A DNA stretch of 64,000 bases from Amphiura filiformis (GCF_039555335.1 NC_092640.1:26011446-26075445), one strand, 5' to 3'; shown: positions 1 to 10,985, numbered from the stretch's first letter. Notes: generated by a model not told the origin, from the letters alone. Made by a program: numbers and translations.

Positions 1-570
1 AACCAACTAACATCTCACCAGTCATGAACAACACGCCCATTATTTCTGATAATGGCCTGTTTCTCACCCTTTTAATATCTACTACATAATTATATTTGTC
101 TCAGCATAGCGCCACGCCACCATGAGCTTTTACATGTAGTCTTGGTTCAGACTCTATGCGGCTATGAGACTTCAGTCTGGAATACAGTCACACAGTATTA
201 TATAATACCAGGGACTGTGTATGAACACCTAATTAGTCACACATCAATAAAGTCAACATTTACTCAAAAGGATGAAGTGTCCTTTTTGGAAGATTGTCAA
301 CATCTCATAATGTCCTTTTTGTAGGTCAAGATTGCCATCATGAACATCTCATACCTATTTATAGGGGCTGTTGGTGTAGCAAAGTGAGCAGGGTATTATA
401 ATAGTTATTGTGCTAATTATAACATGGTCCAATTTCCTATTTGCCTTTCAAACCACTGAATTTTATTTACCATGAGTAGGCCCACCTAATTACTCTGCTC
501 TTTTGTGGTAATGCTATATGTTATCAGCAATGTATTATCATAACTTTATATGAAACAGAGTGTAAGGAAA

Positions 571-938
571 TGGGGGGAGGGGAGAAATTGTCACAAATGG
601 GCTAAAAAGTAAAAAGTACAACTAATTTATCCAAAATGGGCTAACAAATAAAAAGTACAACAAGTAGGTGCTTACAAATCTTAAATATCAGGTCAGCCAG
701 CATACCACAGGGGGCCAAGAGGGAAGTGAATAAAATTGTGTTCATCTGCTCAGTGATGTAGCCGGGACTTTTGCAGGGGGGCAGCAAGGTACATTTCAAG
801 GTGGGGGAGGGGGCAAGCTTGGACGACAATGGTAAAAATGGGCTAAAAGGTACAACAAAATTGTCCAAAATGGGCTAAAAAGTACTGTAAATGCATTGAA
901 ATCTTAAATATCAGGGCAGCCAGCATCAAACAGGGGCA
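571..938. repeat. Diverged direct duplication (two ~140-bp copies)
   Basis: Two related stretches, about 571-718 and 802-938, share a G-rich start, repeated AAATGGGCTAA words, an AAAAGTAC word and a downstream block reading ATCTTAAATATCAGG then CAGCCAGCAT. Between them lies a GATGTAGCCGGGAC stretch with poly-G runs. No coding signal is seen. It is probably a fragment of an old dispersed repeat. Confidence 0.5.
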
Positions 939-990
939 AGACTTCTCACGGTGGATATGATATGGTGGCAAGAAGACGGTTCACGATCTA

Positions 991-1866
991 CAGCCTGTCT
1001 CAAAAAAAAAATTGTGCAAGTGAAAAGCGCCCTCTCTGGCAATTAGAAAATACCGTTGTGAAATAATGCTTAAACCAACGTCAGGGATGTAGTCTTAGTT
1101 TTCTCGAATGCCGTTTGTTCTGTTCAATTTGCTTGTTTAAATCTCGAGATATGTTTAGTTAAAGACGAAAGGGTAAAATCACAATTGTGCCACTTTTTAA
1201 CAGTAACAGTAACAGTAAATGTAACAGTGATAGCATCAAGTTTATCAAGAGTTCCTTCGTGAAATCAAAAGAATGCATCAATTACACAATACAAAAATAT
1301 TTTTGACTGTTTTACTGTTTTATCATGCTCTTTTTCCACTTAAAACAGATTAAAAGATAAATAAATATTTCACATTCTGCTGTAAAAATGGATTTCACAT
1401 TCTGCTGTTCTGCATGTGCATGACAATGATTTTATCATGGTAAATACTGTTCTCTAGACATGTTAAAAGACAAACAAATATTGCGCACTTATACATGTTA
1501 TAGGTTTAAATGAACGCGTATTACTTGTTGGGAGAGATATTAGACAAAATAATGCACGCGTGTTGATAACGATGCGTCTAATGCATGCGCCCTGAAAGGG
1601 GAGTGCATTAGACGCATCAACATCAGCTATACTTGATTTACATGTACAGCTCTCTTCCCTAGTAAAAGTGGCACTATTGTGATTTTACCCTTTCGTTGTT
1701 AAATAAACATTTCTCGAAATTGAAATAAGCAAATTGAACAGAACAAACGGCATTTGAGAGCTAAGACTACGCCCGTGACGTTGATGTAAGCATTTCGTCA
1801 CAACGGTATTTTCTAATTGCCAAAGAGGGCGCTTTTCACTTGCACAATTTTTTTTGAGACAGGCTG
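991..1866. mobile_element. MITE with ~200-bp terminal inverted repeats, TA target
   Basis: The left end (CAGCCTGTCTCAAAA) is the reverse complement of the right end (TTTTGAGACAGGCTG). The similarity continues inward for about 200 bp, including the AAGCGCCCTCT and AAACGGCAT regions. TA dinucleotides at 989-990 and 1867-1868 flank it, as expected for Tc1/mariner-type mobilisation. No transposase ORF lies inside, so it is non-autonomous. The arms are diverged, indicating an old insertion. Confidence 0.8.
1571..1618. repeat. Perfect 15-bp inverted repeat inside the MITE
   Basis: GATGCGTCTAATGCA (1571-1585) is repeated in inverse orientation at 1604-1618 around an 18-nt spacer, near the middle of the TA-flanked MITE. 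It would form a stable hairpin. Confidence 0.75.
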
Positions 1867-1868
1867 TA

Positions 1869-3861
1869 ATTGCAATTTCAAGCCATTGATTTATATGGAA
1901 AGGATACTAAATATTATATCTCTAAATGATAATCTCCACTCATACCATTAATTACATTAAATAAAAACATTTACATGTACACAAAATATACAAAATATAC
2001 AAAATTTACAAACCGCGAAAGACTCTGACCGCGAAAGACGGTGATCGCTAGTTCGAATAAAAAGAAACAAACGCCACTATCATATAAATAGTACCCTGTT
2101 TACTTTTTAAAGCAAAATGAAAATAGATAATCTAATGTGCCTAGTTCGATTACTACCCAGTAAACACAAATATATTACAGAACACGTTAAATGTCGGGTT
2201 AAAGGGTATGTGGGGTCAATAGGGTATAAAAAGGTTTTAACATTCAAAAACATTTTGTTCAAAACTTGTTGGAAAACATTCTAACACAATAGACTTAAGT
2301 ACATAAAATGTTTGCCTAACGATATTTTACTATAACATTTTGAATTTTGGTTTAAAATGTTGTTGTATTATTTTTCAGTATAAGACGTTTAAAAAAGAGT
2401 TTTCATGATTTTTATATAAACCGATATTGATATGTCATCAAACTGTTTAAACTAAAACCAAAAAACATAATGCATTATTATGTTTTTAAAACATTTGGTG
2501 TTTGCTGAATATTATCCATAAGCAAAACACTTTGACAGTTGTTTAATGCAACGAAATAGCAATGGCGAAAAATGACGTTGCACGAACTGCTGTCACCGTC
2601 CCAAACAGACAATTCTGCCGCATTATGTCGTAAGACGTCACGATCTTGCCTAAAACGCCTCTTCGCAAGCTGATTTCTGGACGGCATTTTCCACACACAA
2701 ATGAACAGGCAATCTTCCCGTTCGAATTCGCGCCAAAATAAATCTAAATTTAGTCACTTCTTCTTGTCTATACTAGGTCAAATTGTAGCCCCCAAAATGG
2801 ATTATATTACATGTCGGACTCTACTTGTTCTATTTGGATACTTTGATTTGCTTCATAACACGACAAACAATTTACTACATTTTATAATGCGTTTTTTTGT
2901 CATTTTGGAACGTCATTTTTTGCTACCAACCGCAAAGTAATCGCCTTACGGTAATTCCACGATTGACCAATTCACAATAGATTTCACCCTCTAGAGGGCA
3001 TACTAACCGATTTTCGACTAATGTAGCTTGCCGTTGGCGTTCCCGTATCACGTTTCACGTAAATTTCGCAATCTCTCTAGTGTCTCACGCCAACCCGGCA
3101 CGCCAAGCAATTCCAAAAAAGTTGACAGCCCTGATGAATAAAACATCAACAATATTCATGTGGCCAGTTGCCCATATCTATATTTAGCAATGGAGTTTAA
3201 ACCAGTACATGTTAGAGTACATGTATCGAATACCATTAATGATTGAGATGTGATTCTGTTGGTCGGCATAAATGACGTCACTTGCAATAGATCGCTTTTC
3301 TTACCATTGCACTCAATGGGGAAATCATAAAACACGCCATAGAATAAATACCTGTTTGATGAAACAATTCCACAAAGGTTCGATTTCTTATCAAATTTAA
3401 ATAGTGATGAACATGATCAAAGACAAGGCAAATTGGTATTTTCTGTGCTGAAGAACTAAAAGGCCCTGTACAAACCAATAGGGATTTCATGAGGGTGTCC
3501 CTTTGACAGACGTGAGAAGTGGGTAAGTGCAATAGATGGAACAACTCACAATCCCGACCGAGAGAATGGTCGAGGTTGATGTTATGGGAATGTATGGGTC
3601 GTGGCCTATTATGTTTAAGTGTTAATGTATTGGAGATATTTGTACTTTAAATTGAAGTGGGGTGTGAGTTTTCACTTTCCTATTGGCATGATTGGACGAG
3701 GTGTGTATGTTTGGTAATAGTTGGGGGAAAAAACCATTAACCGTAGTGTTTATGGATTATTTACAGCCATAATTATGATTTGACACTAAAATGCTCCATA
3801 TCCTAAAAATACAACGAATTGTAGTATTTTATTGAAGAGATTCATCAGGATTGTCTATATA
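1869..3861. other. Non-coding stretch, no gene recognised
   Basis: About 2 kb of AT-rich sequence. From about 2155 it has the ACCCAGTAAACACAAA start and repetitive AAAACATTTTG-like words typical of diverged dispersed repeats in marine invertebrates. ORFs of up to 88 residues occur on both strands (for example minus 3278-3544), but none has a recognisable domain. Upstream tetraspanin exons would be expected on this side of the gene; none could be identified here. Confidence 0.4.
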
Positions 3862-3903
3862 AATTATTACTAGAGTTCTCTTAGCAAATCCAGGTACTCA
3901 CAT

Positions 3904-4441
3904 TTAGTAGTGACGTTTCGCAACCTTACCATTACTGGCTGGTTGCTTCTTCTTGACTGAGCTGTATCCAGTACTAGCACTTGCTGTCTTAGCTGTAGTG
4001 TTGCCAGTTGATTTTTCCTGGATAAGCTGGTTGTATGCATGACTGAGAAAATAAGCTGCGCCCCCCTCATTGTTCATAGCTTGCTCGTTGCGCCTCCTGA
4101 TCCAGATTGATTCTCTTATCCATCTTGGAAACTTATCACTTTCCCGATGAAGAATTTTGGCCCCCTCCCAGTCTATGATGTGATTGTGTTCTGCAACGTG
4201 ATCTGAAATGGCATGTTCTGAAACCGATGATAACCGGACGGCTCTGGTGCATGTCCTTTGACTGATTTTATCTGCTTCTTTCTGATGTTCTTTCATTATA
4301 GTTCCAAACTGTCTTCCTGTTTCCCCAACATATGTGTGGGTGCAGTTGCGACATGGAATTTCATACACACATCCTGATGTTTCACTTATGTCCCTTTTAT
4401 CTTTAGGGTGAACTAACATGTTCCTCAATGTGGTGTGTGGC
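3904..4441 (-). pseudogene. Penelope GIY-YIG endonuclease domain
   Basis: On the minus strand, the sequence after the TTAA-type insertion starts in frame with the KPHTTLRN linker and a LVHPKDK block. It then carries the GIY-YIG core: GCVYEIPC, a second cysteine pair, TYVGETGRQF, an H-x-x-x-H spaced region, and an ILHRES...RESIWIRRR helix with the expected acidic residue. This is the endonuclease that nicks target DNA to prime reverse transcription in Penelope-like elements. The reading frame runs to a stop at 3904 in a Thr/Ser/Lys-rich tail. The domain looks complete, but it is separated from the RT by the insertion at 4446-5102. ORF residues upstream of 4445 come from the inserted MITE, not from this protein. 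Confidence 0.85.
3912..3955 (-). ncRNA. Degenerate hammerhead-ribozyme-like motif (Penelope copy 1)
   Basis: On the minus strand, GCAACC (3946-3941) and GGTTGC (3925-3920) form a perfect 6-bp stem II, followed directly by GAAAC and GTC as in a hammerhead core. The preceding box reads AAGAAGA instead of CTGANGA, so only its last five positions fit. Hammerhead motifs are known from the ends of Penelope-like elements. This one is probably inactive. Confidence 0.45.
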
Positions 4442-4445
4442 TTAA

Positions 4446-5102
4446 AGGCCCATTCAGTGATTTGCTCATCCGGACGATCGTAAAAATCATCAAAATTCAG
4501 ATTTTGGTACCTTTGTAATTGGCATAGATGTGCTAACATAGCCTGCTAGTGGTTCGGTCGAAAGCCGTGTATTTTAGACAAAATAAAGCATTTGCATGAT
4601 TCTGGACTTTTGATACTGACAGTACAAAAAGTCCGACTCGAGATCGAAAGAAGCTCACTCTCCACGTACCAACACGCGTTGCGTATTGTTTCTACTACTT
4701 ATTACATCAGTAGCTACTATTTTAAACAAAATACAAAATTTTAACTGTTTTTCATATTTGAATTGACCGTTAGTTTGCCTCGGTGACCTTTAATTGCTTA
4801 TTTTGTTTTCTACTACAAAAATTAAGCGTCTGTTTTAAATCAATTTAGACTCTACTTCCCCGTGTTAGAAACACTGGACTAGGAAGTTTTTCCAGTCGAT
4901 TGGTGGCGCACTGTACGAAAATCTCGAGTCGATCTGAGTTGAAGTAGAAAACCTTTCTAAAACTTCTGTTTTTGACTAATTTGTCGATGTATTCAGGGAA
5001 AAGTGGTTTAATGAAATTCTCTAGACATAATCTTTATTTCTAAGCAACTCTGACAAATTTCCATTTTTTTTTAATGTTCCTGTGAAATCACTGAAAGGGC
5101 CT
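4446..5102. mobile_element. TTAA-flanked MITE (piggyBac-like) inside Penelope copy 1
   Basis: A 657-bp insertion starts AGGCCCATTCAGTGA and ends TCACTGAAAGGGCCT, giving imperfect ~15-bp terminal inverted repeats. TTAA stands on both sides (4442-4445 and 5103-5106), the target-site hallmark of piggyBac-type elements. Removing one TTAA plus the insert restores an uninterrupted reading frame across the linker of the Penelope protein, which independently confirms both borders. No transposase is encoded. Confidence 0.88.
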
Positions 5103-5106
5103 TTAA

Positions 5107-6277
5107 CTGCTGCAGAGACACCGTGTTTCTTAAAAATCCGCTGGACTTTCTCTGAGATATTACCCTGCACGTATGGAATGACTACCATACCCCGAGATTT
5201 TGTATCGTCCGAGTTCTTCTTTGGTTTCGATTTAACGGTTTTGTTGGTGCGCTGCTGTTTGACTCTCTCAAAGACCAGTCTGGATATCCACATTTGCTGA
5301 GTGCCTGCTTGATGTGCTCCTCCGCTTTCGCTCTATCTTCTTGCTCGGTAACAATACGATCTGCTCTGTCTAATAGGGTTCTGATGACCCCTAGCTTATG
5401 ATGAAGTGGGTGATGGGATTGAAAATTGAGGTATTGATTGGTGTGTGTTTTCTTCTTGTACACCAACAGTTTGACCGATCCATCGGCTTTTCTTATGATA
5501 AGAGTGGGAATAAAAAAGGGAATCTTTCCCTCCTCCTCTGTTTCATAAGTGAACTTGATATTCCCTGTTCTATCTACCTGATTTAGATGGTCAGTCAGCT
5601 TGTCGGCACTTCCTTTACGAATAATCTCCAAAATGTCATCTACATATCCTTTCCAAAGGGAAGGCTGGCATTCAATGGGAGCGGTGGCAATGGCAGATTG
5701 TTCCAGAAATTCCATGAAGAAATTGGCCACTATTGGAGACACGGGGCTTCCCAAAAAAAAAAAAAAAAGTTGTTGGTATATTTGTCCTTTGAAAGTAAAA
5801 TATGTCGTTGTTAAAATGAATTTCAGGAGTTCCATGATGTCATCTACGCTAAGAAGTGTCCGCTTTTTTAAAGTCTTGTCCTCTGCAAGTCGATCTCTGA
5901 TAACTTCAAGTGCTTTGTCTATGGGTGTATATTTTGTAAATAAGGAAACTACGTCATGCGAGATGAACATGTCGTCTTCCTCAATCATGACTTCTGACAG
6001 ATCTTCGGCCAGCTGAGCAGAATTGTTCAAATGGTGTTCAGTGTTTCCTATCAGTGGTCCTAAAATATCTGCTAATGATCTTGATGTAGCATACCCTATA
6101 GAACCTGTATAGTCTACAATGGGTCTTAAGGGGGTTCTTGGCTTGTGCATTTTTGGGGTACAATACATCCGAGGAATACTTTCAGAAGTCGGATATAAGT
6201 ACTGATAGTCTGTCTGCGTGATCTTGTTTTCTTGTTAAAGTCTGGTGAGGATACGCACAAGTTCAGACTTGTATTTA
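5107..6277 (-). pseudogene. Penelope-type reverse transcriptase fragment
   Basis: The readable frame (about 6272 to 5182) carries Penelope RT landmarks in order: a PKMHKP word followed by PLRPIVDYTGS, a DVVSLF block, GSPVSPIVANFFMEF, the catalytic YVDD, and a C-terminal HHPLHHKLGVIRTL block. The stretch that normally reads G-x-A-M before GSPVSP is replaced by a run of phenylalanines encoded by a 16-base homopolymer, so this RT is unlikely to work. Translation past the ATG at 6168 continues upstream to about 6272 with one in-frame TAA. Near 5262 the reading frame shifts; the new frame continues through a basic linker and an IPYVQG block to the TTAA insertion site. Dead copy. Confidence 0.85.
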
Positions 6278-6448
6278 GCATACAACCAGCTTATCCAGGA
6301 AAAATCAACTGGCAACACTACAGCTAAGACAGCAAATGCTAGTACTGGATACAGCTCAGTCAAGAAGAAGCAACCAGCCAGTAAGGTTGCGAAACGTCAC
6401 TACTAATTGTGAGTACCTGGATTTGCTAAGAGAACTCTGGTAATAATT
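6278..6448 (+). mobile_element. Short inverted copy of the Penelope copy 1 3' end
   Basis: This 171-bp stretch is the near-perfect reverse complement of 3862-4038, with a 5-nt indel and few substitutions. It starts exactly where the minus-strand element stops, so the two copies stand head to head, with the truncated element flanked by inverted copies of its 3' end. Such partial inverted copies are familiar from Penelope elements. The tetraspanin splice acceptor follows 27 bp downstream. Confidence 0.85.
6362..6401 (+). ncRNA. Degenerate hammerhead-like motif in the inverted copy
   Basis: Same fold as at 3912-3955: GCAACC (6370-6375), a 9-nt loop, GGTTGC (6385-6390), then GAAAC and GTC (6391-6398), preceded by AAGAAGA in place of the CTGANGA box. 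The loop is 5 nt shorter than in the other copy. Confidence 0.4.
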
Positions 6449-6475
6449 GTGGTATTTTGTTTTGGTCCATTCCAG

Positions 6476-6673
6476 TATCTCATGTTCTTGGTCATCATCA
6501 TCGCTGTACAACTCGCTGCTGGCATCTTAGCTGCTATCTACAGCAATGAAATCACATCATTCTTGGATAAGGAAGGCAAAGACTTTTTGGAAATGGACTA
6601 CGGCAACAAGACAGCAGCCGCAGATGAGGCATCAAAGCTTGCTACTAAAGGATGGGATGTCATCCAACAAACG
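6476..6673 (+). CDS. Tetraspanin, exon with TM3 and start of large extracellular loop
   Basis: A 66-codon exon, phase 0 at both ends, lies between a pyrimidine-rich CATTCCAG acceptor and an ACG/GTAATG donor. It encodes a hydrophobic segment (LMFLVIIIAVQLAAGILAAI, codons 2-21) that fits tetraspanin transmembrane helix 3. An acidic, helical stretch of about 45 residues with an NKT glycosylation sequon follows, matching the first part of the large extracellular loop. The next exon supplies the CCG motif, so the two belong together. Tetraspanins are four-helix membrane organisers at the plasma membrane and endosomes. The exons for TM1 and TM2 must lie upstream and were not found; they may be outside the window. 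Confidence 0.85.
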
Positions 6674-6710
6674 GTAATGTGGTAGAGATGCTCGCTCTAA
6701 CCAAATTATA

Positions 6711-6893
6711 GGCTATTCCAGTTGAAATACATACACCCTCTATGGAAGACATAACCTTAATCTGCCAAACTGGGAGTGCGAATATCAAATGGAGACACCC
6801 ATTTTAGATAACCCCATTTGAAACTCACACTCCCTGTGTGGAAGATTAGAGTCATGTCTTCCATTGGGGTGTATGTATTTCAACTGAATAGCC
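6711..6893. mobile_element. TA-flanked MITE, GGCTATTCCAGTTGAAAT family
   Basis: The left end (GGCTATTCCAGTTGAAAT) is inverted at the right end (ATTTCAACTGAATAGCC), each arm continuing with ACATACACCC or its complement, and TA stands on both outer sides. A solo relative of one arm occurs at 26475-26509, so this is a dispersed family. Confidence 0.8.
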
Positions 6894-7113
6894 TAATATT
6901 TCATTTATAACATTATAAAACACGATCAAGGGAAATGGGTCGGATGTCGCTAATATTGATTTTGAGATATTGGCAAAGAAAGTGTTAAAATTCTTTTGTT
7001 TTCAGCGATTGATAAACTGACGTAACTTCACAAAGAAAAGTCGTATCAACATGGGGTTTTCAGTTTCTGAAAGCTCTAGATGTCCTCTTTAGAAACCTGT
7101 GTAAAACTCATTT

Positions 7114-7364
7114 GTGACTCCTCGCCACAACTGAGCCCGGATGTCGCCAGTGCCACTATTGAGATATGCTCCATCGAACTTAACAATAAACAATAGGAAA
7201 GAAAGGATTTATTGACTGTTTTATTGATTTTTCACTACTTAAATGTCAAGTACTATAGACATGATATACATCATTTTAAAGCTAATTTCAAGCAGAATAT
7301 TTTGGTTGAATATCTCAAAAATGATGATTGGCGACATCCGGGCTCAGTTGTGGCGAGGAGTCAC
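7114..7364. repeat. Fold-back with perfect 36-bp inverted arms
   Basis: 7114-7149 and 7329-7364 are exact reverse complements (core CGCCACAACTGAGCCCGGAT). The 179-bp spacer is AT-rich and non-coding. Weaker complementary words (GATCAAGGGAAATGGG near 6924, CATTCCCCTTGAT near 7391) suggest the whole element spans about 6918-7405. Confidence 0.75.
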
Positions 7365-7506
7365 ATTTATGACCAGGGCCGACATGTGACTCATTCCCCT
7401 TGATAAATGTCACAATATGTAGAGAATAGGAAACACAATGCATAAATTACGTACAGTCTACATTTAAATAATTATTTTCAAATGATGTTCTTTGTTTCTT
7501 TTACAG

Positions 7507-7662
7507 TTGGAATGTTGTGGTGTAGATGGACAAGGAGATTATGCTAATAATCCTAACGTGCAGGGAAATTATCCTGATTCCTGCTGTAGGCCTAGAGAAC
7601 AAGTAGAAGACCCTGACACAGGCATGATAGTTTTTGCACCAGGAAATAATGCATACCCTAAT
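7507..7662 (+). CDS. Tetraspanin, exon with CCG motif of the large extracellular loop
   Basis: A 52-codon, phase-0 exon between TTTCTTTTACAG and AAT/GTAAGT. It opens LECCGVDG, the invariant CCG motif of tetraspanin large loops, and later has PDSCC, the second diagnostic cysteine pair. Together with the GC at the start of the next exon this gives the expected disulfide cysteines. The region between PDSCC and the exon end (with EDPDTG) is the hypervariable part of the loop, used for partner binding. Both splice sites match consensus well and phases agree with the neighbouring exons, so this assignment is strong. Confidence 0.92.
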
Positions 7663-7735
7663 GTAAGTAGACAATAAGAGCCAACACGGTCTCATTCCCA
7701 ACGATACAGTTCAACAATCCCATTATACATGATAT

Positions 7736-8096
7736 CGTTATGAATTCGGCAGACGGCCGAATCCGGATTCGGCTTTTGGTAAATTCATTTTACACATGCA
7801 TTACATTTGAATTAGAGAACAAGGGATCAATGCTATAAATAATAGAGGGCAGCATATCAATTTTTTACCGGAGATCAGATGATAACAGCATTATAAGTAA
7901 TCAAAAGAGGGCGGCATGCAGGGTTAGCTGACGGTGCATCGCAGTACGGTTAACGACAGTAACTGTTAAAAAATCGATATGCTGCCCTCTATAGGTATAG
8001 CATTGATCCCTTGTTCTCTAATTCAAAATAAGGCACGCGTAACATGAATTTACCAAAAGCCGAATCCGGATTCGGCCGTCTGTCGCATTCATAACG
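7736..8096. mobile_element. MITE/fold-back with ~130-bp inverted repeats
   Basis: The left end (CGTTATGAATTCGG, then CAGACGGCCGAATCCGG) and right end (CCGGATTCGGCCGTCTG, then TTCATAACG) are inverted copies. The similarity extends through GGGATCAATGCTATA and AGAGGGCAGCATATC on both sides. It is non-coding and lies in the large tetraspanin intron. Confidence 0.8.
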
Positions 8097-9159
8097 AATT
8101 ATATTCAACAGTATTTTGAGCTTTGTCCTCAATATGTGGAGTACCCAGCAGTGAAGGAAGGGAGCAGGCGCGTCGCAAGCGAGGCAACCATGGAAAGAGT
8201 GGAGAGGAGAGAGGCGAGGACAGGAGAAGAGAAAAAAAAATCAAATCAAAGCTAATCAAATCTCTTTCTACAAAATGATGGTGATGAATGATGATAGTAG
8301 AGGGAGGGCTGATGAAATCATGAAAACATTGCCCCAGACTGTCCTTACGGCGGTCACCTCTTGTTTAACACAATATCGGTCGGTACTCGGTACCATGACG
8401 GGTTCCTAGACATCTAGATTCTAGAATTGGCCTAAACCCAACAGCTTGTGAGACGCTCCGTTCGCTTCACTCACTCCACTCACTCCGCTTTCCGTAGCTT
8501 TGGCCGCCCCCGTTTTTGTCACCTTGCTTCGCGCCTGTAAAGGAGCCTGCCCTGATTCCTGATTATCCTGATAAGACCTTGATAGAGGCATAGACCATTT
8601 AATAGTCAATGATAGAGGAAGGATGGTTTGTGCACTGAATGGCGATCATGGTGATGCATGCATTCCTGAAGTGTACTAATTTTATGATGAAAACTGTCTC
8701 ATTCCCAAGGACATAGTTCTATTTCAACAATTATAACTCAAAAATCAACTTCAAGTTGTGTAGTATGAGTTTTTGTATCGAATTCATTCGAAGGTTGGTC
8801 ATTTTGTAAATGTATAAACATTGGGGTAAGGTTCGGAGTCTTGAGGAGTTATGCTGTTAGAGATCCTATGTTTATTTTATGGAATTTAAACACTATAGGA
8901 ACTTCGGATTCCAAATAACGCTATGGGAAATACACCACATTGGATTGTCACAATGGAGACCTAAATTTGGCGTTTTTGGTATTCGAAGGTTAAAGGAGTA
9001 TTTCGTGATCCTATCATCCTCTTTTTATGACATTTATCAATAGATATCCACGAAAAAAGCTTATTCCCAAAATTTCAGTTCATTCCGATTTTGCGTTTGC
9101 GAGTTATGCATGATTATGTGTAAAAAACCTATAGCTGTGTAGACAATAGCTGTGTAGAC
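8097..9159. other. Tetraspanin intron sequence, no gene recognised
   Basis: Includes a purine-rich low-complexity patch (about 8150-8250) and otherwise unremarkable sequence. No conserved ORF or splice-flanked exon is seen. Confidence 0.4.
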
Positions 9160-9176
9160 AATATTGTTATTTCACT

Positions 9177-9377
9177 CCGGAAAATTGATTTCAATTCGAT
9201 TCAATCCACCTTGCTTTAGAATTAATTCAATTCGATTCCAATTCAATTTTTTATTTTCAAAATCATTTCAATTCCAATCCAATGCAGTGAAATTAACAGC
9301 AAATCTATTTCAATTCAATTCTAAGCATTCATTTCAATTCCAATTCAATTCCAATACAGTTGCAGTTTGTGTTAATT
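9177..9377 (+). repeat. Degenerate CAATT/TTCAATTCGATT array, left end
   Basis: Irregular repeats built from TTTCAATTC, GATTC and CCAATTC words, in the same orientation as the array at 10744-10985. Confidence 0.7.
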
Positions 9378-10743
9378 GACCAAAGTCACACTGCAAAAGT
9401 GTGTCTAGAGATTGAATTCTTTTTTGTCCTCGATTTGTAAACACACGTAACATCTAAACACAAATGTCAAACTTCAAAACATCAAGTGTTTAATATCTTA
9501 ACACAAGGCATCAAATTACTAAAAATGTTGACAAATTGAGGACAAGATTGTATCTAGAATGGTGTTTAATATCTAGACACTGTTTTTGTAGTGCATGTTT
9601 TGAATTTTACTACCAATTTTATAACACTGGATTTGAGTCAGCAACACAAAGTCAAAATCAAGTACATGTATATACATTACTTTTTTCACTACTTGTCACA
9701 AAAGCATTTCAACAGACGATACTTTATTGTTATGTTAACTCACTTTTCACATTCAAACAATGCGAATGATCCTTGACCTCTGGGTCCTATTTTATGAAAC
9801 TTTGGAACTTCTTAGTTCTTAGGTGAATCACTTCCTAAATATCCTAATATTTGTCTTAACTTTTTGTCCACCATGCACATTATTTTCTAAACTTAAGATG
9901 TGCGTTCAAAGATGTCAAAAATCAAGGTTTTGATACTATTAGATAGCCCCTACTTGTCTCCTGCTCCTCCTAAGATTTTACATCCAAAATCCATGTACTT
10001 TTGAAAAAGTGCGAAAAAAGCTGTCAAAGATATAAGCATTTTCTTTAATGGTTTTCACAATTTGATTCAAAATTTCACAATTTGTTCAAATGTACAATGA
10101 CTTTTGAGCATAAAATTAGGAGCTTGAGCAAATTTGGGGCTTTATGATTGGTGCCAAAAGTTTGAGATCTTTGGCAATGGGGGGATCTCATACTCACATT
10201 ATCGATCATATCAAGCAATTTAAAGCATTGGAAATGATAAGAATCAATTTACATCATATTAGAAGATATTAGTGTCTTTATGAACATAGAACCTATTATT
10301 TTTCCACATGACAAGAGAGACAGTAGATATTCTTTTAAAGAAAGATTAAGAAGAACTGCAAAAAATTCTCAAAAAAGTTTAACTATACCTGTGTATGAGA
10401 AATGATATCATATTTTTTATATACTTTTAATTTTCTTCAATGTGTATTTTATGCTATCATTTTTAAATGAAAGCTTTACAGAATACTTGGTTGCAATATG
10501 TTTTGTAACAATTTATGTTTATGTTTTGTACCAGTTTATGGTGACCACTGTTTCTTTTTATTTATCATGTTTAGGGAAAACAGTTTGTTTAAATGGAGCA
10601 GAACTTGACGTTCTATGTGATCTATTGATGCTAAATTTTTGTGTCTCTTGTGTGAATAGACCTGGAAGTGTATCAGAATTCAGAACGGGGAATGGCACTT
10701 TTTACATGTGGAATGATCTGGAATCACAGACATCTGCTTGTGA

Positions 10744-10985
10744 ATTGAAATGCTGAATTGAAATCAAAGCTGAATTTCATTTCAATTCCACTTCATTCTT
10801 CGTCACTCAACATGATTTCAATTCCAATCCAATTCAATTCTTCATTGCTCACGATGATTTCAATTAAAATCCAATTCAATTCATGCCCAAGCCCACTCAT
10901 TTCGATTCCAATTCAATTCCAATGCATTGAAATGAAAATCGCCTAAAATTCATTTCAATTCAATTCGATTTCAATGCATTGAATT
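10744..10985 (+). repeat. Degenerate CAATT/TTCAATTCGATT array, right end
   Basis: Same word set as 9177-9377, including ATGATTTCAATTCCAATCC repeated with small changes every ~55 bp. The direct orientation at both ends argues against a simple terminal inverted repeat. Confidence 0.7.

Larger units (their letters stand above)
3862..6277 (-). mobile_element. Truncated Penelope-like retroelement, copy 1
   Basis: The minus strand reads, from 6277 downward, a Penelope-type reverse transcriptase, a linker, and a GIY-YIG endonuclease ending at 3904, then about 40 bp of 3' end. That domain order is diagnostic of Penelope-like elements. The 5' end is cut inside the start of the RT, where it meets an inverted copy of its own 3' end (6278-6448). 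A 657-bp TTAA-type MITE sits between RT and endonuclease. An in-frame stop near 6232, a frameshift near 5262 and a 16-base A run at 5753-5768 break the ORF. It lies in an intron of the tetraspanin gene, antisense to it. Confidence 0.88.
6674..7506 (+). other. Tetraspanin intron with two fold-back repeats
   Basis: This 833-bp intron runs from GTAATG to TTTTACAG. It contains a TA-flanked MITE (6711-6893) and a separate fold-back sequence with perfect 36-bp arms (7114-7149 and 7329-7364). Confidence 0.75.

Noticed and set aside
3820-3862. CTGATGA on the minus strand next to Penelope copy 1 as a hammerhead box
   Set aside because: No GAAA box with a pairing stem II follows it in the right order.
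10442-10756. 104-codon plus-strand ORF
   Set aside because: No domain, AT-biased composition, inside an apparent insertion; likely chance.
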